Shown here piece after piece: positions 10,612 through 22,954 of a stretch of DNA of 64,000 nt. How positions within the stretch are numbered: position 1 is the stretch's first letter; each line of letters opens with the position of its first letter. A model generated the notes under the pieces. It worked only from the letters and a program-made list of their open reading frames with translations. It was not told where the DNA came from and ran no database searches. Source of the DNA: Balaenoptera acutorostrata (Eukaryota; Chordata; Mammalia; Artiodactyla; Balaenopteridae); NCBI RefSeq assembly GCF_949987535.1, contig NC_080077.1:39884561-39948560 (forward strand), given 5' to 3'. A program made the position numbers and the translations under genes.

Positions 10612-11838
10612 ATGGGATGCAGCAAAAGCAGTTCTAAGAGGGAACTTTATAGCAATACAATCCTACCTCAAGAAACCTCTCAAATAAACAACCTAACCTT
10701 ACACCTAAAGCAATTAGAGAAAGAAGAACAAAAAACCCCAAAGTTAGCAGAAGGAAAGATCAGAACAGAAATAAATGAAAAAGAAATGAAGGAAACAATA
10801 GCAAAGGTCAATAAAACTAAAGGCTGGTTCTTTGAGAAGATAAAGAAAATTGATAAACCATTAGCCAGACTCATCAAGAAAAAAAGGGAGAAGACTCAAA
10901 TCAATACAATTAGAAATGAAAAAGGAGAAGTAACAACTGACACTGCAGAAATACAAAGGATCATGAGAGATTACTACAAGCAACTATATGCCAATAAAAT
11001 GGACAACCTGGAAGAAATGGATAAATTCTTAGAAAGGCACAACCCTCCGAGACTGAACCAGGAAGAAATAGAAAATATAAACAGACCAATCACACACAGT
11101 GAAATTGAGACTGTGATTAAAAATCCTCCAACAAACAAAAGCCCACCACCAGATGACTTCACAGGCAAATTCTATCAAACATTTAGAGAAGAGCTAACAC
11201 CTATCCTTCTCAACCTCTTCCAAAATATAGCAGAGGGAGGAACACTCCCAAACTCATTCTACGGGGCCACCATCACCCTGATACCAAAACCAGACAAAGG
11301 TGTCACAAAGAAAGAAAACTACAGGCCAATATCACTGATGAACATAGATGCCAAAATCCTCAACAAAATACTAGCAAACAGAATCCAACAGCACATTAAA
11401 AGGATCATACACCATGATCAAGTGGGGTTTATCCCAGGAATGCAAGGATTCTTCAATATACGCAAATCAATCCATGTGATACAACATATTAACAAACTGA
11501 AGGATAAAAACCATATGATCATCTCAATAGATGCAGAAAAAGCTTCTGACAAAATTCAACACCCATTTATGATAAAAACCCTCCAGAAAGTAGGCATAGA
11601 GGGAACTTACCTCAACATAATAAAGGCCATATGTGACAAACTCACAGCCAACATCATTCTCAATGGTGAAAAACTGAAACCATTTCCACTAAGGTCAGGA
11701 ACAAGACAAGGTTGTCCACTCTCACGACTATTTTTCAACATAGTTTTGGAAGTTTTAGCCACAGCAATCAGAGAAGAAAAAGAAATAAAAGGAATCCAAA
11801 TCGGAAAAGAAGTAAAGCTGTCACTGTTTTGCAGATGA
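10612..11838 (+). pseudogene. LINE-1 ORF2 reverse transcriptase remnant, frameshifted at FADD
   Basis: A 408-codon open frame covering the linker and the RT fingers and palm. It includes [20 protein letters not shown], the [10 protein letters not shown] block and [19 protein letters not shown]. It ends abruptly at VKLSLFCR. At 11827-11830 there is a run of four T where the sister L1 (1009-1020, minus strand) has three, so the FADD catalytic codons are pushed out of frame by one base. This alone would abolish polymerase activity. Confidence 0.9.
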
Positions 11839-12872
11839 CATGATTCTACACATAGAGAATCCTAAAGACATTACCAGATAACTACTAGAGCTTATCAATG
11901 AATTCGGTAAAGTAGCAGGATACAAAATTAATGCACAGAAACCTCCTGCATTCCTATACACAAATGATGAGAATCTGAAAGAGAAATTAAGGAAACACTC
12001 CCATTTACCATTGCAATAAAAAGAATAAAATACCTAGGAATAAACTTACCTAAGGAGACAAAAGACCTATGCAGAAAACTATAAGCACTGATGAAAAAAA
12101 TTAAAGATGATACAAATAGATGGAGATATATACCATGTTCTTGGATTGGAAGAATCAGCATTGTGAAAATGACTATACTACCCAAAGCAATCTACAGATT
12201 CAATGCAATCCCTATCAAACTACCACTGGCATTTTTCATAGAACTAGAACAAAAAATTTCACAATTTGTATGGAAACACAAAAGACCCCGAATAGCCAAA
12301 GCAATCTTGAGAAAAAAAACGGAGCTGGAGGAATCAGGCTCCCAGACTTCAGACCATACTACAAAGCTACAGTTATCAAGACAGTATGGTACTGGCACCA
12401 AAACAGAAATATAGATCAGTGGAACAGGATAGAAAGCCCAGAGGTAAACCCACGCACATATGGTCACCTTATTTTTGATAAAGGAGGGAAGAATATACAA
12501 TGGAGAAAAGACAGCCTCTTCAGTAAGTGGTGCTGGGAAAACTGGACAGCTACATGTAAAAGAATGAAATTAGAACACTCCCTAACACCACACACAAAAA
12601 TAAACTCACGATGGATTAAAGACCTAAATGTAAGGCCAGACACTATAAAACTCTTAGAGGAAAACATAGGCAGAACACTCTATGATGTAAATCACAGCAA
12701 GATCCTTTTTGACCCACTTCCTAGAGAAATGGAAATAAAAACAAAAATAAACAAATGGGACCTAATGAAACTTGAACGCTTTTGCACAGCAAAGGAAACC
12801 ATAAACAAGACGAAAAGACAACCCTCAGAGTGGGAGAAAATATTTGCAAATGAAGCAACTGACAAAGGATGA
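11839..12872 (+). pseudogene. LINE-1 ORF2 thumb and C-terminal region remnant
   Basis: The rest of ORF2 is scattered over at least two frames. At 12091-12414 the frame reads [19 protein letters not shown] and then [13 protein letters not shown]; a shift near 12310 passes the reading to the frame of 12120-12872 ([36 protein letters not shown]). The latter ends near NEATDKG with a TGA. These are relics of one protein, not separate genes. Confidence 0.85.
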
Positions 12873-13524
12873 ACCTCCAAAATTTACAAGCAGCTCATGC
12901 AGCTCAATATCGAAAAAAACAAGCAACCCAATCCAAAAATGGGCAGAAGACCTAAATAGACATTCCTCCAAAGAAGATATACAGATTGCCAACAAACACA
13001 TGAAAGGATGCTCAACATCATTAATCATTAGAGAAATGCAAATCAAAACTACAATGAGGTATCACCTCACACTGGTCAGAATGGCCATCATTAAAAAATC
13101 TACAAACAATAAATGCTGGAGAGGGTGTGGAGAAAAGGGAACCCTCTTGCACTGTTGGTGGGAATGTAAATTGATACAGCCACTATGGAGAACAGTATGG
13201 AGGTTCCTTAAAAAACTAAAAATAGAACTACCATACGACCCAGCAATCCCTCTACTGGGCATATACCCTGAGAAAACCGTAATTCAAAAAGTGTCATGTA
13301 CCACAATATTCATTGCAGCTCTACTTACAATAGCCAGGACATGGAAGCAAACTAAGTGTCCATCGACAGATGAATGGATAAAGAAGATGTGGCACATATA
13401 TACAATGGAATATTACTCCGCCATAAAAAGAAACGAAATTGAGTTATTTGTAGTGAGGTGGATGGACCTCGAGTATGTCATACTGAGTGAAGTCAGAAAG
13501 AGAAAAACAAATACCGTATGCTAA
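12844..13524 (+). pseudogene. LINE-1 ORF2 cysteine-rich C-terminal remnant
   Basis: This open frame holds the ORF2 tail. At about 13110-13170 it shows [19 protein letters not shown], the C-x3-C-x7-H-x4-C cysteine-rich motif typical of LINE-1 ORF2. It continues with [20 protein letters not shown] and ends near NTVC. After it come the 3' UTR and tail. A 3-base change or deletion near 13495 alters the usual SEVSQ segment. Confidence 0.85.
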
Positions 13525-13539
13525 CACATATATATGGAA

Positions 13540-13921
13540 TCTAAAAAAAAAAAAAAAGGTCATGAAGAACCTATGGGCAGGACAGGAATAAAGACTGAGA
13601 TGTAGAGAATGGACTTGAGGACATGGGGAGGGGGAACGGCAAGCTGGGATGCAGTGAGAGAGTGGCATGGACTTATATATACTACCATATGTCAAATAGA
13701 TAGCTAGTGGGAAGCAGTTGCATAGCATAGGGAGATCAGCTGGGTGCTTTGTGACCACCTAGAGGGGTGGGATAGGGAGGGTAGGAGGGAGACGCAAGAG
13801 GGAGGAGATATGGGGATATGCATATGTATAGCAGATTCACTCTGCTACAAAGCAGAAACTAACACACCATTGTAAAGCAATTATATACTCCAATAAAGAT
13901 GTTAAAAAAAAATTTAAAAAA
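13540..13921 (+). repeat. LINE-1 3' UTR and A-rich tail
   Basis: A purine-rich 3' UTR (GACATGGGGAGGGGGAACGG-like region near 13620, then GGGATAGGGAGGG near 13770), followed by an AATAAAG signal near 13893 and an A-rich tail. The same 3' end occurs at 48660-49025. Confidence 0.88.
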
Positions 13922-13938
13922 AAAGATTCTTAGATTTT
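13922..13938. repeat. Target-site duplication, right copy (L1)
   Basis: Partner of 9682-9698, with one mismatch in 17. Confidence 0.9.
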
Positions 13939-14640
13939 TTTTGGTTTAATTTCAGACTTTATTAATTTTTGCTGTACTTTTTCTTGGCAGTTTTTGGTTA
14001 AAATATGAAAATAAGTTTGCACTTTATGCCAAGATATTTTCTGATTACTAAGTAGAGAAGACCCCAAAGAATGCAGCAAAGGAAACCCAGTATTACATTC
14101 TGTAGGGGTAACTGACAGTTGACTGCACTGTATTTACCAGATCTTTTAGTCATCTTTATACATTTTTAATTTTTCATTTTATACAAATAAATATGCATTT
14201 TACTGTAAAATTCTGAACTCTACCCTTGAAAGCTGTAATTATGATTTGGTGATCGTCTCCCAGGTGCCCTAGCTGTATACACCTTGGCCTGAATATACTT
14301 TTAGCTCAGTAACTACTAAATGATCAAGCACTCTGCTTCATCCATCTGCTCTAACAGTGACCTCTTTTGAATTTTCTTTTTTTTATGAGGTTTGGATATT
14401 TCTTTTTATAGCTTTGCCAACGTAATCATATTACATTCTGACACCAGGCAGTGTAAATGAATTCTTCTTCTTTGTTATGAGCCACTCCACAGAGAAGAAC
14501 TAGATTTTTCACCTTAACGCTTGATTAACTTGTGGGAAAAAGAAGGCAAAAAAAAATGAGGTCTCTGGGAAAACTGTTAGCTCACCTACGCCTGGAGACT
14601 AACACAGTGAATTTAAAGCAAATTAGCGCTTACGATTTTA
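13939..14640. other. AT-rich unique stretch
   Basis: About 700 bases without a convincing gene or repeat. Confidence 0.5.
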
Positions 14641-14789
14641 AAACATATGGAGACTAAACAATACACTACTTAATAACCAAGAGATCACTGAAGAAATCAA
14701 AGAGGAAATCAAAAAATAGCTAGGAACAAATGACAATGAAAACACGACAACCGAAAACCTATGGGATGCAGCAAAAGCAGTTCTAAGAT
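14641..14789 (+). repeat. Isolated internal LINE-1 ORF2 patch
   Basis: About 149 bases that match positions 10497-10638 of the nearby L1 with only a handful of differences, in the same orientation. It has neither the 5' nor the 3' end of an L1 and no poly-A tail. The following bases (14790-14830) repeat ATTCTAAGTTCTAAG. It is not a standard retrotransposition product. Confidence 0.9.
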
Positions 14790-14915
14790 TTAAAAAAATT
14801 CTAAGTTCTAAGTTTTAAAAAAATTCTAATGGGGGAGAGCGGGAGAAATAGAGGAAGAGAGGGTGGGTTAAAAGCCTACTTACCTAAAATTAATCTCATG
14901 CCAGATGAACTAGAG

Positions 14916-15080
14916 CAGTGTTTCCCAAGCCTGCCTGCTCAGAAGACTCACATGGGAAGTTTGTTAACAATACAGGTTCCCAGTGCCTTCCCTAGAACCT
15001 TGAATCTTGTGTGTTTGACACCATATGTATTGCAAGCACTCTGGAAGATTCTTACTGTCACACAAGTCTGAGAATAACTG
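14916..15080 (+). mobile_element. hAT-type MITE relic (MER5A-like)
   Basis: The left end CAGTGTTTCCCAAGCCT and the right end AAGTCTGAGAATAACTG form imperfect terminal inverted repeats. The interior (AGAAGACTCACATGGGAAGTTTGTTAA) fits the MER5A class of old non-autonomous hAT transposons. Confidence 0.75.
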
Positions 15081-16755
15081 AACTGGAGTAAAGGTTAGGT
15101 CAGATTCTTCTCCATCTTTCTCTAATAATACACTGAAAAAAATCTATAACTGATGTTGCTTCAGGGTCTAACAGTATGTATCACCCAAAAGAATGGACTG
15201 TTTACTGGTGGTTTTAGCAAAGTATACCAACACATGCACACAGCCTTGGAGATCTACACATCCAATTTTCGACCTTATTAAAATTACCTTGTAGTAAATT
15301 AAAAATTAAATTATAAAACTAACTTTGTCCAGACTTGCTCTATCAGGACATATACTGATGGCCTTGGTTACATCAGTCATCCCCTGGGCTGGCTCTTTCA
15401 CCTTTTACTCCGATAACCAACCCTGAAGTTCACCATTAAATTAGTTTAATATGGTTTTCACTAAACGTTCTATGTTGGTGACTTGTTTTACCCACAGAAG
15501 ATCATACCTCTAGGGTGGCAACAACAAATGGGGTCTAAGTGTGGACAGTGGATAGTAGGTGTTCAATGAGTGCTTTTTGGGTGAACTTCACATCGATCTA
15601 ACTGTGCAGTCCACATCATCTGCAGATCCTGTCTGTGCAGATAGGAAGCTTATGTTATTGAATTTGATAAAAGTGCTCTGTGTTGGCATTTTAAGCATTG
15701 CTGCTTTAAACCCTAGGCTGGCAGTGCTCCTGAACCAAGAAAGACCTTTCAAGTCATCCTGCCCCTTTGATCCATTTCACATCAGATTTTTATTGTTATC
15801 CTTTGACATTTAAGGATAATGATGAATTTTAGTATAGAAAAATTCCCCCAAATTCATCTTAATTAAAATAACTGAAGAAAACACTAAAAAGCTGACTCTG
15901 TTTGTAATAATCTGAAGAGTAGAATAATTACAGAAAATTCTCAAAGATCCTCACTAGCAGGGGTAAAGTGAAGCGAAAAGGAAGCATGGATAAATACATG
16001 GATGCATTAAAAATAGCAAAAAGAACTACTCACTAAAGCTTGTTGACCCTGGAGAGTCATTTTGAGAGGCCAGAACATCCTGGATGATATTGACTAAAAT
16101 ATCTCTCTCCATCTCTCAAAGAGATTGTAAAAAAAAATGGACTAAGAAAAAATCAAGATTGAAGAAGATCTCATTTAATTCAACTATATTTGGGGGAAGC
16201 ATCATTTATAGATGTGCACCTTCTGAATAAAAAATATCATAAGTAATGTTCTGAAATGTGGTCAATGTAAAACAGCTGTTTATAATAGGACAAATACTGA
16301 AAATGAATACATAAAGGCAGAGAGTAAGGGAGACACAGCATGAACACATCCTGGAGTACAATTTCATTACAACAATATATCTAACCTCTGGTCAACTGCA
16401 GATTCTCCCAGACCAAACGCTTTGCACCCTTCACCGTCTTCCTTCATCCATTTCCTCTTGTTCTCCTCCCCAGGCCCTGCTCCTGCCATAGACCTTCGAA
16501 TGTCCTCTTCCCCTTCAGCCTACCCAAACCAGCTTTTGGAAAATATTTACTTAATTTGCTCACAGGAATATGATGTATGTGTGGTTCCCTACAAGGAAAA
16601 CTCCAAAGTCTCAGACCAAAGAAGCAAATTGTCAATTGGGGCACTTCCACAAATTAGCTAATGGAAGAGGAGTGGTATTTGGGAAAGACAGGGAAGACTT
16701 TCCTGAATTCTCAGCATTTTATCTTCCACCTGTTTGTAAGGTTGGTGGGGGTGTT
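15081..16755. other. Unique stretch without recognised gene
   Basis: About 1.7 kb. The short ORFs at 15559-15813, 16422-16661 and 16570-16764 have no recognisable domain, and their frames overlap each other. I see no splice-site pair that makes them persuasive. Confidence 0.45.
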
Positions 16756-16860
16756 GGAGTCTAACCTGTGCTCTTGGTACCACAAATTGCATGACACTGG
16801 GCAGATTCTTTAACCTCTTTGAGGCTTAGTTTCCCTAGTCCCTGTCATGCAATGTTTCTT
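16756..16860 (+). repeat. MIR relic
   Basis: The core block TTTAACCTCTTTGAGGCTTAG followed by TTTCCCTAGTC is the conserved centre of MIR (AACCTCTCTGAGCCTCAGTTTCC type). Confidence 0.7.
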
Positions 16861-19800
16861 CAACGACTAAAGTATGCCCTTATTTTTCATTTGCAGTGTA
16901 GGCAGGAGAACTTAGATTCTTACAGTTTTATTTCTAGTAATTAAGTAGCTTTCAGTTGTTACCTCTTTCACTCCTCTTACCTTACACACTTAAACCCACA
17001 TAAACGTCCCAATCATTTAACAAAAATAGCCAGGAAAGAAAGGGGAAAGCAGTGATTAAAGCTATTCTAATTAATTTATAAAATTTTTAAAGCCAATTTG
17101 TTTCACTTTTAAGACCTCTGGACTAGGTGTATTTGTTGCAGTAACCCCCAAAACTTGGAATTTTCTGAGCTAGATGGATAAATTTTAATAAAAAAATTTT
17201 ACTTCTACTGAAAAGTGTGAGCTTAAAGAAAAATCCATCCAGAATGTATATGACAGCTCTAGTTTCATTTGAACTACGAGTGCTCTGGTTCACGTTACTC
17301 ATGTGTCACCAGGCAACCGTCCCTGAGGCTTTCAGTTGCAGGGGTGTTGACGCTTAAATTCCAAGCTACATACTCCACTCTAGAGTACTGAGGTTTCTGA
17401 AAATCTCAAAACTTTGCACGCTGAGGTCTGCAGGACAGTGACGATATGTAATCATACTTCATAGGGTATGGAGAGTGAAGTGTTCTGGCATCTTCAGAAG
17501 CCCCTATCACAGGTGTGGAAACAATGAAAACAATACAAGTGTTCATAGGTTTGGGGTTTTTTTTGTTTGCTTGTTTGTTCTTTACCTACTTATGTATGTC
17601 ACTTTCCCCAGCAAAACCTCTCTGAAGCATGGATAGAAAGCAGAAGTACCTATCATCTGTTAACTTGAATAGTCTTCATATTTTAAAGTATTTTAATTGC
17701 CAAGATTAAAATTTGAAACCTGTTTCCCAGTAAATTCTAAATCAGGAGGCTTTCTGTAGTCTGAAACACCATGTTTCTTTGATGTATTTTTAATTTAAGA
17801 TAAGCTAGCCCGGTCAAAGCAGAATATTTTCGCTATTTTTTTCCTCACAGGCATGTGTTCAACTGAGGCCAAGTAGAATGGCCATTTTGCTGCTGCATTC
17901 TATGCATGAGGTAAACTCTTTTCAGCTTAAGAGTGTTCTCTTTCTTTTAATCCTTTCTATAACCTGCCTCCAGATTTATCTGAGAAACATATGTTAGTCA
18001 TTCTCATCTCTATTTTTCATATCCATAGTAGTAATTATAACTGTAAATAGAATTTTTAGTCTTCTAAAAACTGCATTTTTAGAATATTAGCTGCAATCTG
18101 GCTGTCTCTCCCTTTAATTTATTCCAGTGGTAACTTCCATTTTTAAAATTAAGGGTAATATGGAAACATATGATTCATTTTCTAATTCCATCACCATCTA
18201 TAACTGGGGGCAAGTGACTAACTTCTCATAACACATTTTTAATGACCTGTGAAGTTCAGTAGCTGGATGAAGATTAATAAGTATGTTTTCCGAATTTAAA
18301 AATATATAGAAATATTTCAATAGGCTAATTTAAAAAATTGAAATGTAGCATTTTACACAAGAGACTCATGAGTCTCAATGTGACCTTAACCACAGCATAC
18401 CTAATCCAGTTTCTTTTTCCTATTTTACAAATTAATGGAATTGATGCAAAGTCAAACGAATCAATGCCATTAAAGACTGTCAAGAGAAACCAAAAAATGA
18501 CAATGTATAAGTAACTTGGAAATATCTGAGAATTTGGGGGCTAGAAGGAACTCTGGTCATCAGCAAATTAATAAACAAAAATTAAGCAAACAAACAAACA
18601 AACAAAAAGCAACCCTGAGTTCAAAGATGAGGAAGAGACCAGATTGCAGGTATGATGGAGATCTGGTTAATTTCAGAATCAAGTCTAGACTTCATGTCAC
18701 TGGACATCTGGGCCAGTACTTATCCTACAATAATGATGGTTTCTAATTTTTTTTCAAGGATAAAAACTACTTTTTAACATCATATCACTAGTGGATATGG
18801 TGGGTGTAATTTGTAAGGGGAAAAGGCCCAGCCTCTGGGGTGTGTGCAGGAGAGAAAGGCAGCCCTTCTGCTACTGCACTCGATGAAGGTCAGGCCTTCC
18901 TGTGGTTATGGGAAGGTTTCGGCTTGTAAAGTCTATTAGGGAAGCACATGTCCATATCGTGACCATGAGCCTTGCTTAGAAGTGATTTCTGAGTTCTTCT
19001 AAGGCTTTATGAAAAAAATAAAAGCATTCACCTCTTTGACTGGAAAGCCGACTTGCTTGGGAGTAGACTGTTGGGGTGGAAAGGGGCTTAGTTAAATGAG
19101 AATTCCAGTTTGGAAGGATGAGATTCAGGCCCTAACAGTTACTTACTGTTGTAATTTAAAAGTTGTATTCATTGGGGTATGAATTGCATAAATGCCAAAA
19201 ATATAACGATCATAACATATACTGATTTCTCTATGTGTGGGGAGAGGGATTCTAGCCTAGAATCCAGGGAGGCAGAACAAGACTGAAGTAACCTTGCCTG
19301 TGGAAGGTGGGCAGAAACCTGAAACAAGGCGGTCAGCTGGATACTAAGGAGAGAGCCAACCAGTAGTGGGCCCGGGCGAATGGGCACAATGAACGGACTT
19401 GTGTAGTAATGATGTTGAATATCTAATTCTAGGTTTCTTTTTTCTGCACTATAATTCTCTCATATTATCCTCAAGTCTTTGGTAAAGTTTACTATGCACT
19501 ACAACCATCTTAGTGATATCTCTGTTTTGGGCAACAAAGGGAGTACCCTGGGGACAGTCTAAGATGACACAGACTAGAGAGAGTTGCAACAGCATCAGAA
19601 AGCTTTAGGAGACAGCAGGGAATGGTGAGCAGGGAGACCAGAGCACCAGACCAGAAAAAGTGACAGCTAGCACCCAGGGTAGATTCATAGACTCTGAGGA
19701 TTCTCAGAAATAGTAGGTGTGGGGAAAACAAACAAACAGAACAGATTGTACATCCTGGAGTGTGGAAACTACAACTATGTTTATTGAGGTCTAATAGCAA

Positions 19801-21025
19801 GATGACTCCTCAAAGTTGAAGAACCTACACTTTTTAGATATCTGTTGATTGAGAAAACATTTAACAGTTGAAAAGCTACTATAAAATAAACATTTTAAAG
19901 AAATTAACCCTTATTTTTATAACAATAATCTATATACATTTGAAAAATGTTAGTATATATGATATGTGACAGTATTTATTCAGACACAGATGCATGGCTT
20001 TGTGGACCCCCTCGACTAATTCTAGAATTCTAGGGGATCAGGATATTCATTGTGGGCAAACACTGGACTGTATCATAAATCATGGCCCTAGTGGCCAGCA
20101 TCATTCTCCTGTAACAACCATAACTTTAATCACTAACTTGTCAGCCTTTTTCTACCTACCTTTTATTCCACCCTTCTTCCATGTGGAATTATAGGCTATT
20201 CAAGTTAAAAAAAAAAATGTTTAACACTCGGGTAATCTAAGGCCCTCAGATAGCTCTTAGAGATCGAAAGTCTAGATAACCATGACTGTCAATGTTCAGT
20301 AGACAATTCCAGAGGGTCTCAGCAATATATGGGTAGAATAGAATGCAAAAATCTCTCATGCTAGATTCCATCCTACAGTCCCATCATTTGTTCAGCCCAG
20401 AGTCCTGGGAGCCTATTTTGAGTACTGACAGCCCATCTCCAATTTCGGGCTGTGGGCTTACACATTAATGGCATCCTTCCCTTATCCAAGCATCATTTGT
20501 TAGTCTATGATAGTCACATGGCAGAGAATCATTCTTGAGGGGAAAAAAAATAAGATATCACTCCTGAAAACTCTAAATTATTTTCAGCAAGGCTGGGATG
20601 GAAAGTCTCAATTAGCAAGTGCAATAAAGATGTGACATTTAAAAACAAATTATAACACATTTCCATCCTTCATTGGAACACTGAATGATGACATATTGTT
20701 CTTTTATAGTTGCCATTTCCAAGTTTTAATTGCCTTGGTTTAATTGGTTTTATCCCAAAAAATGTCAATTTGGTAATTACCCCTATGCTATTGGAATTAC
20801 CTTCATTTATCGAGCAAAGGAAAACTGACTTCAGAAAGGGAAAAACAATTAAAATATAATACCAGGGAAATACTGTATCATTGAGGTATTAAAAAATAAT
20901 ATTGCATATGACTAAAACTCAGTTTATTTCATAGGAATCAAACAAATGTTCTTTTTAAATTCGAAACAGTAATACACCAAATACATAATCAAACATAAAT
21001 TAGTTAATACAGAATCATGTTCATC
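16861..21025. other. Long unique AT-rich stretch
   Basis: About 4.2 kb with no convincing gene or young repeat. Small simple repeats occur (AAAC repeats at 18583-18606). An RFX-type X-box at 17305-17317 is listed separately. Short ORFs at 18516, 19169, 19510 and 19994 show no domains. Confidence 0.45.
17305..17317 (+). promoter_or_regulatory. Candidate RFX X-box motif
   Basis: GTCACCAGGCAAC fits the X-box consensus GTNRCC-N(0-3)-RGYAAC exactly, with a one-base spacer. RFX factors bind such sites, often in promoters of ciliary genes and in MHC class II. No transcription start is visible nearby, so it may be an enhancer site or a chance match. Confidence 0.4.
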
Positions 21026-21029
21026 CATT

Positions 21030-21650
21030 TATAAATTTATTAATTCACTTAGAAAATATCTACTGAGTGCCAATGATATGCCTGGCAAGAATAATATAAC
21101 TACTTTCATGGAATCTAATGGGTGAGAAAAAAATAATCAACACAAATCCGTGTATGAATACAAACTGTGGTAAGTCGTAGACGAAAAATTATGAGGACTT
21201 ATGTGAGTATATCAGAACCTGACGCATTGATAATACGAGCTGAGATATGGAGAAAAGGAACATCTGGTATAGAGGTAGAAAGAGAGTATTTCAAGCAGAA
21301 GAGAAGAGCACAGCACATTTCAGGAACTGAAGGAAGGCTAGTGTGGCCCAAACGCAGAGAAGAAGGTAAGAAATGGCACAAGATGGAGTAGCTCACTTAA
21401 CAGGGGCTACATCATTGAGGCGTGTTAAAGATTGGGTCTACTATTCTAAAAGTATTGGGAAGCCACTTAAGTCTTTTAAGCAACAGTGTGACAATCCAAA
21501 TTGAATTTTAAAAAGATCACTTTGGCTACAGCAAATGGAATAGATTGAGAAAGAAGAGTGGATTCAAGAGATGAGTTTGGAGGCAGCTGCAGGATTCCAA
21601 GTGAGACATAATAAATTAGAAGGTAGAGTTTATGCCTTTGATTTAACAAT
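21030..21650 (-). repeat. Ancient L2-like repeat, reverse orientation, very degraded
   Basis: Near 21030-21090 the bases AAAATATCTACTGAGTGCC, then TGCCTGGCAAG, mirror the reversed 3' end of L2. Further blocks to 21580 (GGGAAGCCACTTAAGT, AAAAGATCACTTTGGCTAC) are common in an old mammalian interspersed repeat that I cannot name with certainty. The ORFs at 21167-21391 and opposite fall inside it. Confidence 0.45.
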
Positions 21651-21789
21651 CCATAAAGTCTACAGCTATTTGTGTTCTACAAGTGACCTATTTTCACAGA
21701 ATTAAATGTGTCAGAGCTAAAAGGAAAGCAGAATGATAGAATAGAAGGTATGTGCGCTTTAGAAGGAACTACAGCCGGCTTAGCATTCT

Positions 21790-21965
21790 GGTCTGAACTT
21801 TTGGCTCCACTCCTTGTTAGCTGAGGGATGTTATGTGAGGCATTAAGCTCTCTGAGCCTCAGCTCCCACATCTTCCGAGTGCACATAATAATACCTCCCA
21901 CAGTTGAGAAGATTAAGTGGGACAATGTGTGTGATGTTCTCAGCATGGAAGGCCAGTTAACACTG
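21790..21965 (+). repeat. MIR relic
   Basis: The block order (CTCTGAGCCTCAGCTCCCACATC, then ATAATACCTCCCACAGTTGAG, then AGATTAAGTGGGACAATGTG) is that of a plus-strand MIR. Confidence 0.75.
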
Positions 21966-21999
21966 AAGAGCCCAGGACACATCAGCGGGTCTCATCCCC

Positions 22000-22600
22000 T
22001 CCTGTTACAGATCTTCATCTTCCTTTTGAAACTTGTTCCTCCTCCTGTGTTTTCTTTCTCAGCGAATAGCACTATAATCCATCCAGTTGCACAAGTCAGA
22101 AACCCAGCAGGCATCCTTTCCCCTCACCTTCCATGATCATCAAGTCATACAAAGTCTATTCTCTAAATAGCTCTTGAACCAATGGACCGACTGCTCTGCT
22201 CTTTCACTACCCTAGTTAAGGGCACCAGCCTCTCTAGATTAGATGAGCCTCTTCACTCATTACCTTGCCTCCATTTTGTTGTCCCCTAGTCCATTCTTTA
22301 CACTAGCCAAGCAAATATCACTATCTCAGTTCTCTGACTACTCCCCTTATGCCAAGAAAACGTCATCCAGTTCCTTAGCATGGCTAACAACACCCTCCCT
22401 GATCTATACTCCGCTTACTTCCCAGCCTCACCTCTTGCCACTCCTCCCCCCACCTTGGGTCTGGCAGGTGAAAGAAACTGCTCCCCATTCAGGACATGTA
22501 ACTCCCAGACATACGCCTTTCACCTCCACATTCAGGCCACCGGCTGGAGCACTCTCCCTCCAAAGCTTCTCTTGATTAGGTCAACAACTACTCAACACAG
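22000..22600 (+). repeat. L2-like LINE relic, 3' part
   Basis: A pyrimidine-rich stretch with the composition and scattered blocks of an L2 LINE 3' region. The ORFs at 22243-22575 and 22380-22685 overlap in different frames and have no domain. Identification is tentative. Confidence 0.4.
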
Positions 22601-22954
22601 AGCCTCAGCTCAGAAAAAAAAAATGTGTCTGAGAGGCACTTTTGCTCCACTTGACTGTATCCCAAGTATGTTGGACAGCCTATAACATGAATTTCATTAT
22701 TTGAATGAATTGAACAAGCAGTCAAGTGAGGTCTAAGGAGTCTGACTGGATTGGTCAAGGCTACATAGGTTAGGGGTTACCTTGAGGAGAAGATCCAGGT
22801 CTTTGGCCACGTGTTGCAGTGTCCCCTTCTCTCCATCATGCTGACATTTTGCCTTATTAATCTCAATTGCATTGGCTCTCCTCATTAAGCCTTTGAAACA
22901 TTCTCTTCATGTGGTTGCAAAATACTGCTCATTTATACTGAGGGTTATAGTTTT

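Larger units (their letters stand above)
9699..13921 (+). mobile_element. LINE-1, internally deleted, with genuine 5' start and TSD
   Basis: A plus-strand L1 of about 4.2 kb with a 17-base TSD. It begins with AGGGAGACCTTCAAGATGG, which I recall as the very start of cetacean L1 5' UTRs. About 95 bases later it passes straight into the endonuclease part of ORF2 (from about 9795), so most of the 5' UTR, all of ORF1 and the beginning of ORF2 are absent. ORF2 then runs through RT and the cysteine-rich tail with several frameshifts and stops, followed by a 3' UTR from about 13540 and an A-rich tail. It is dead, but fairly young by similarity to the other copies. Confidence 0.93.

Noticed and set aside
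18580..18610. AAAC repeats and scattered GAATGAATG tracts as possible CRISPR-like arrays
   Set aside because: They are simple tandem repeats without spacers, in a mammalian genome.
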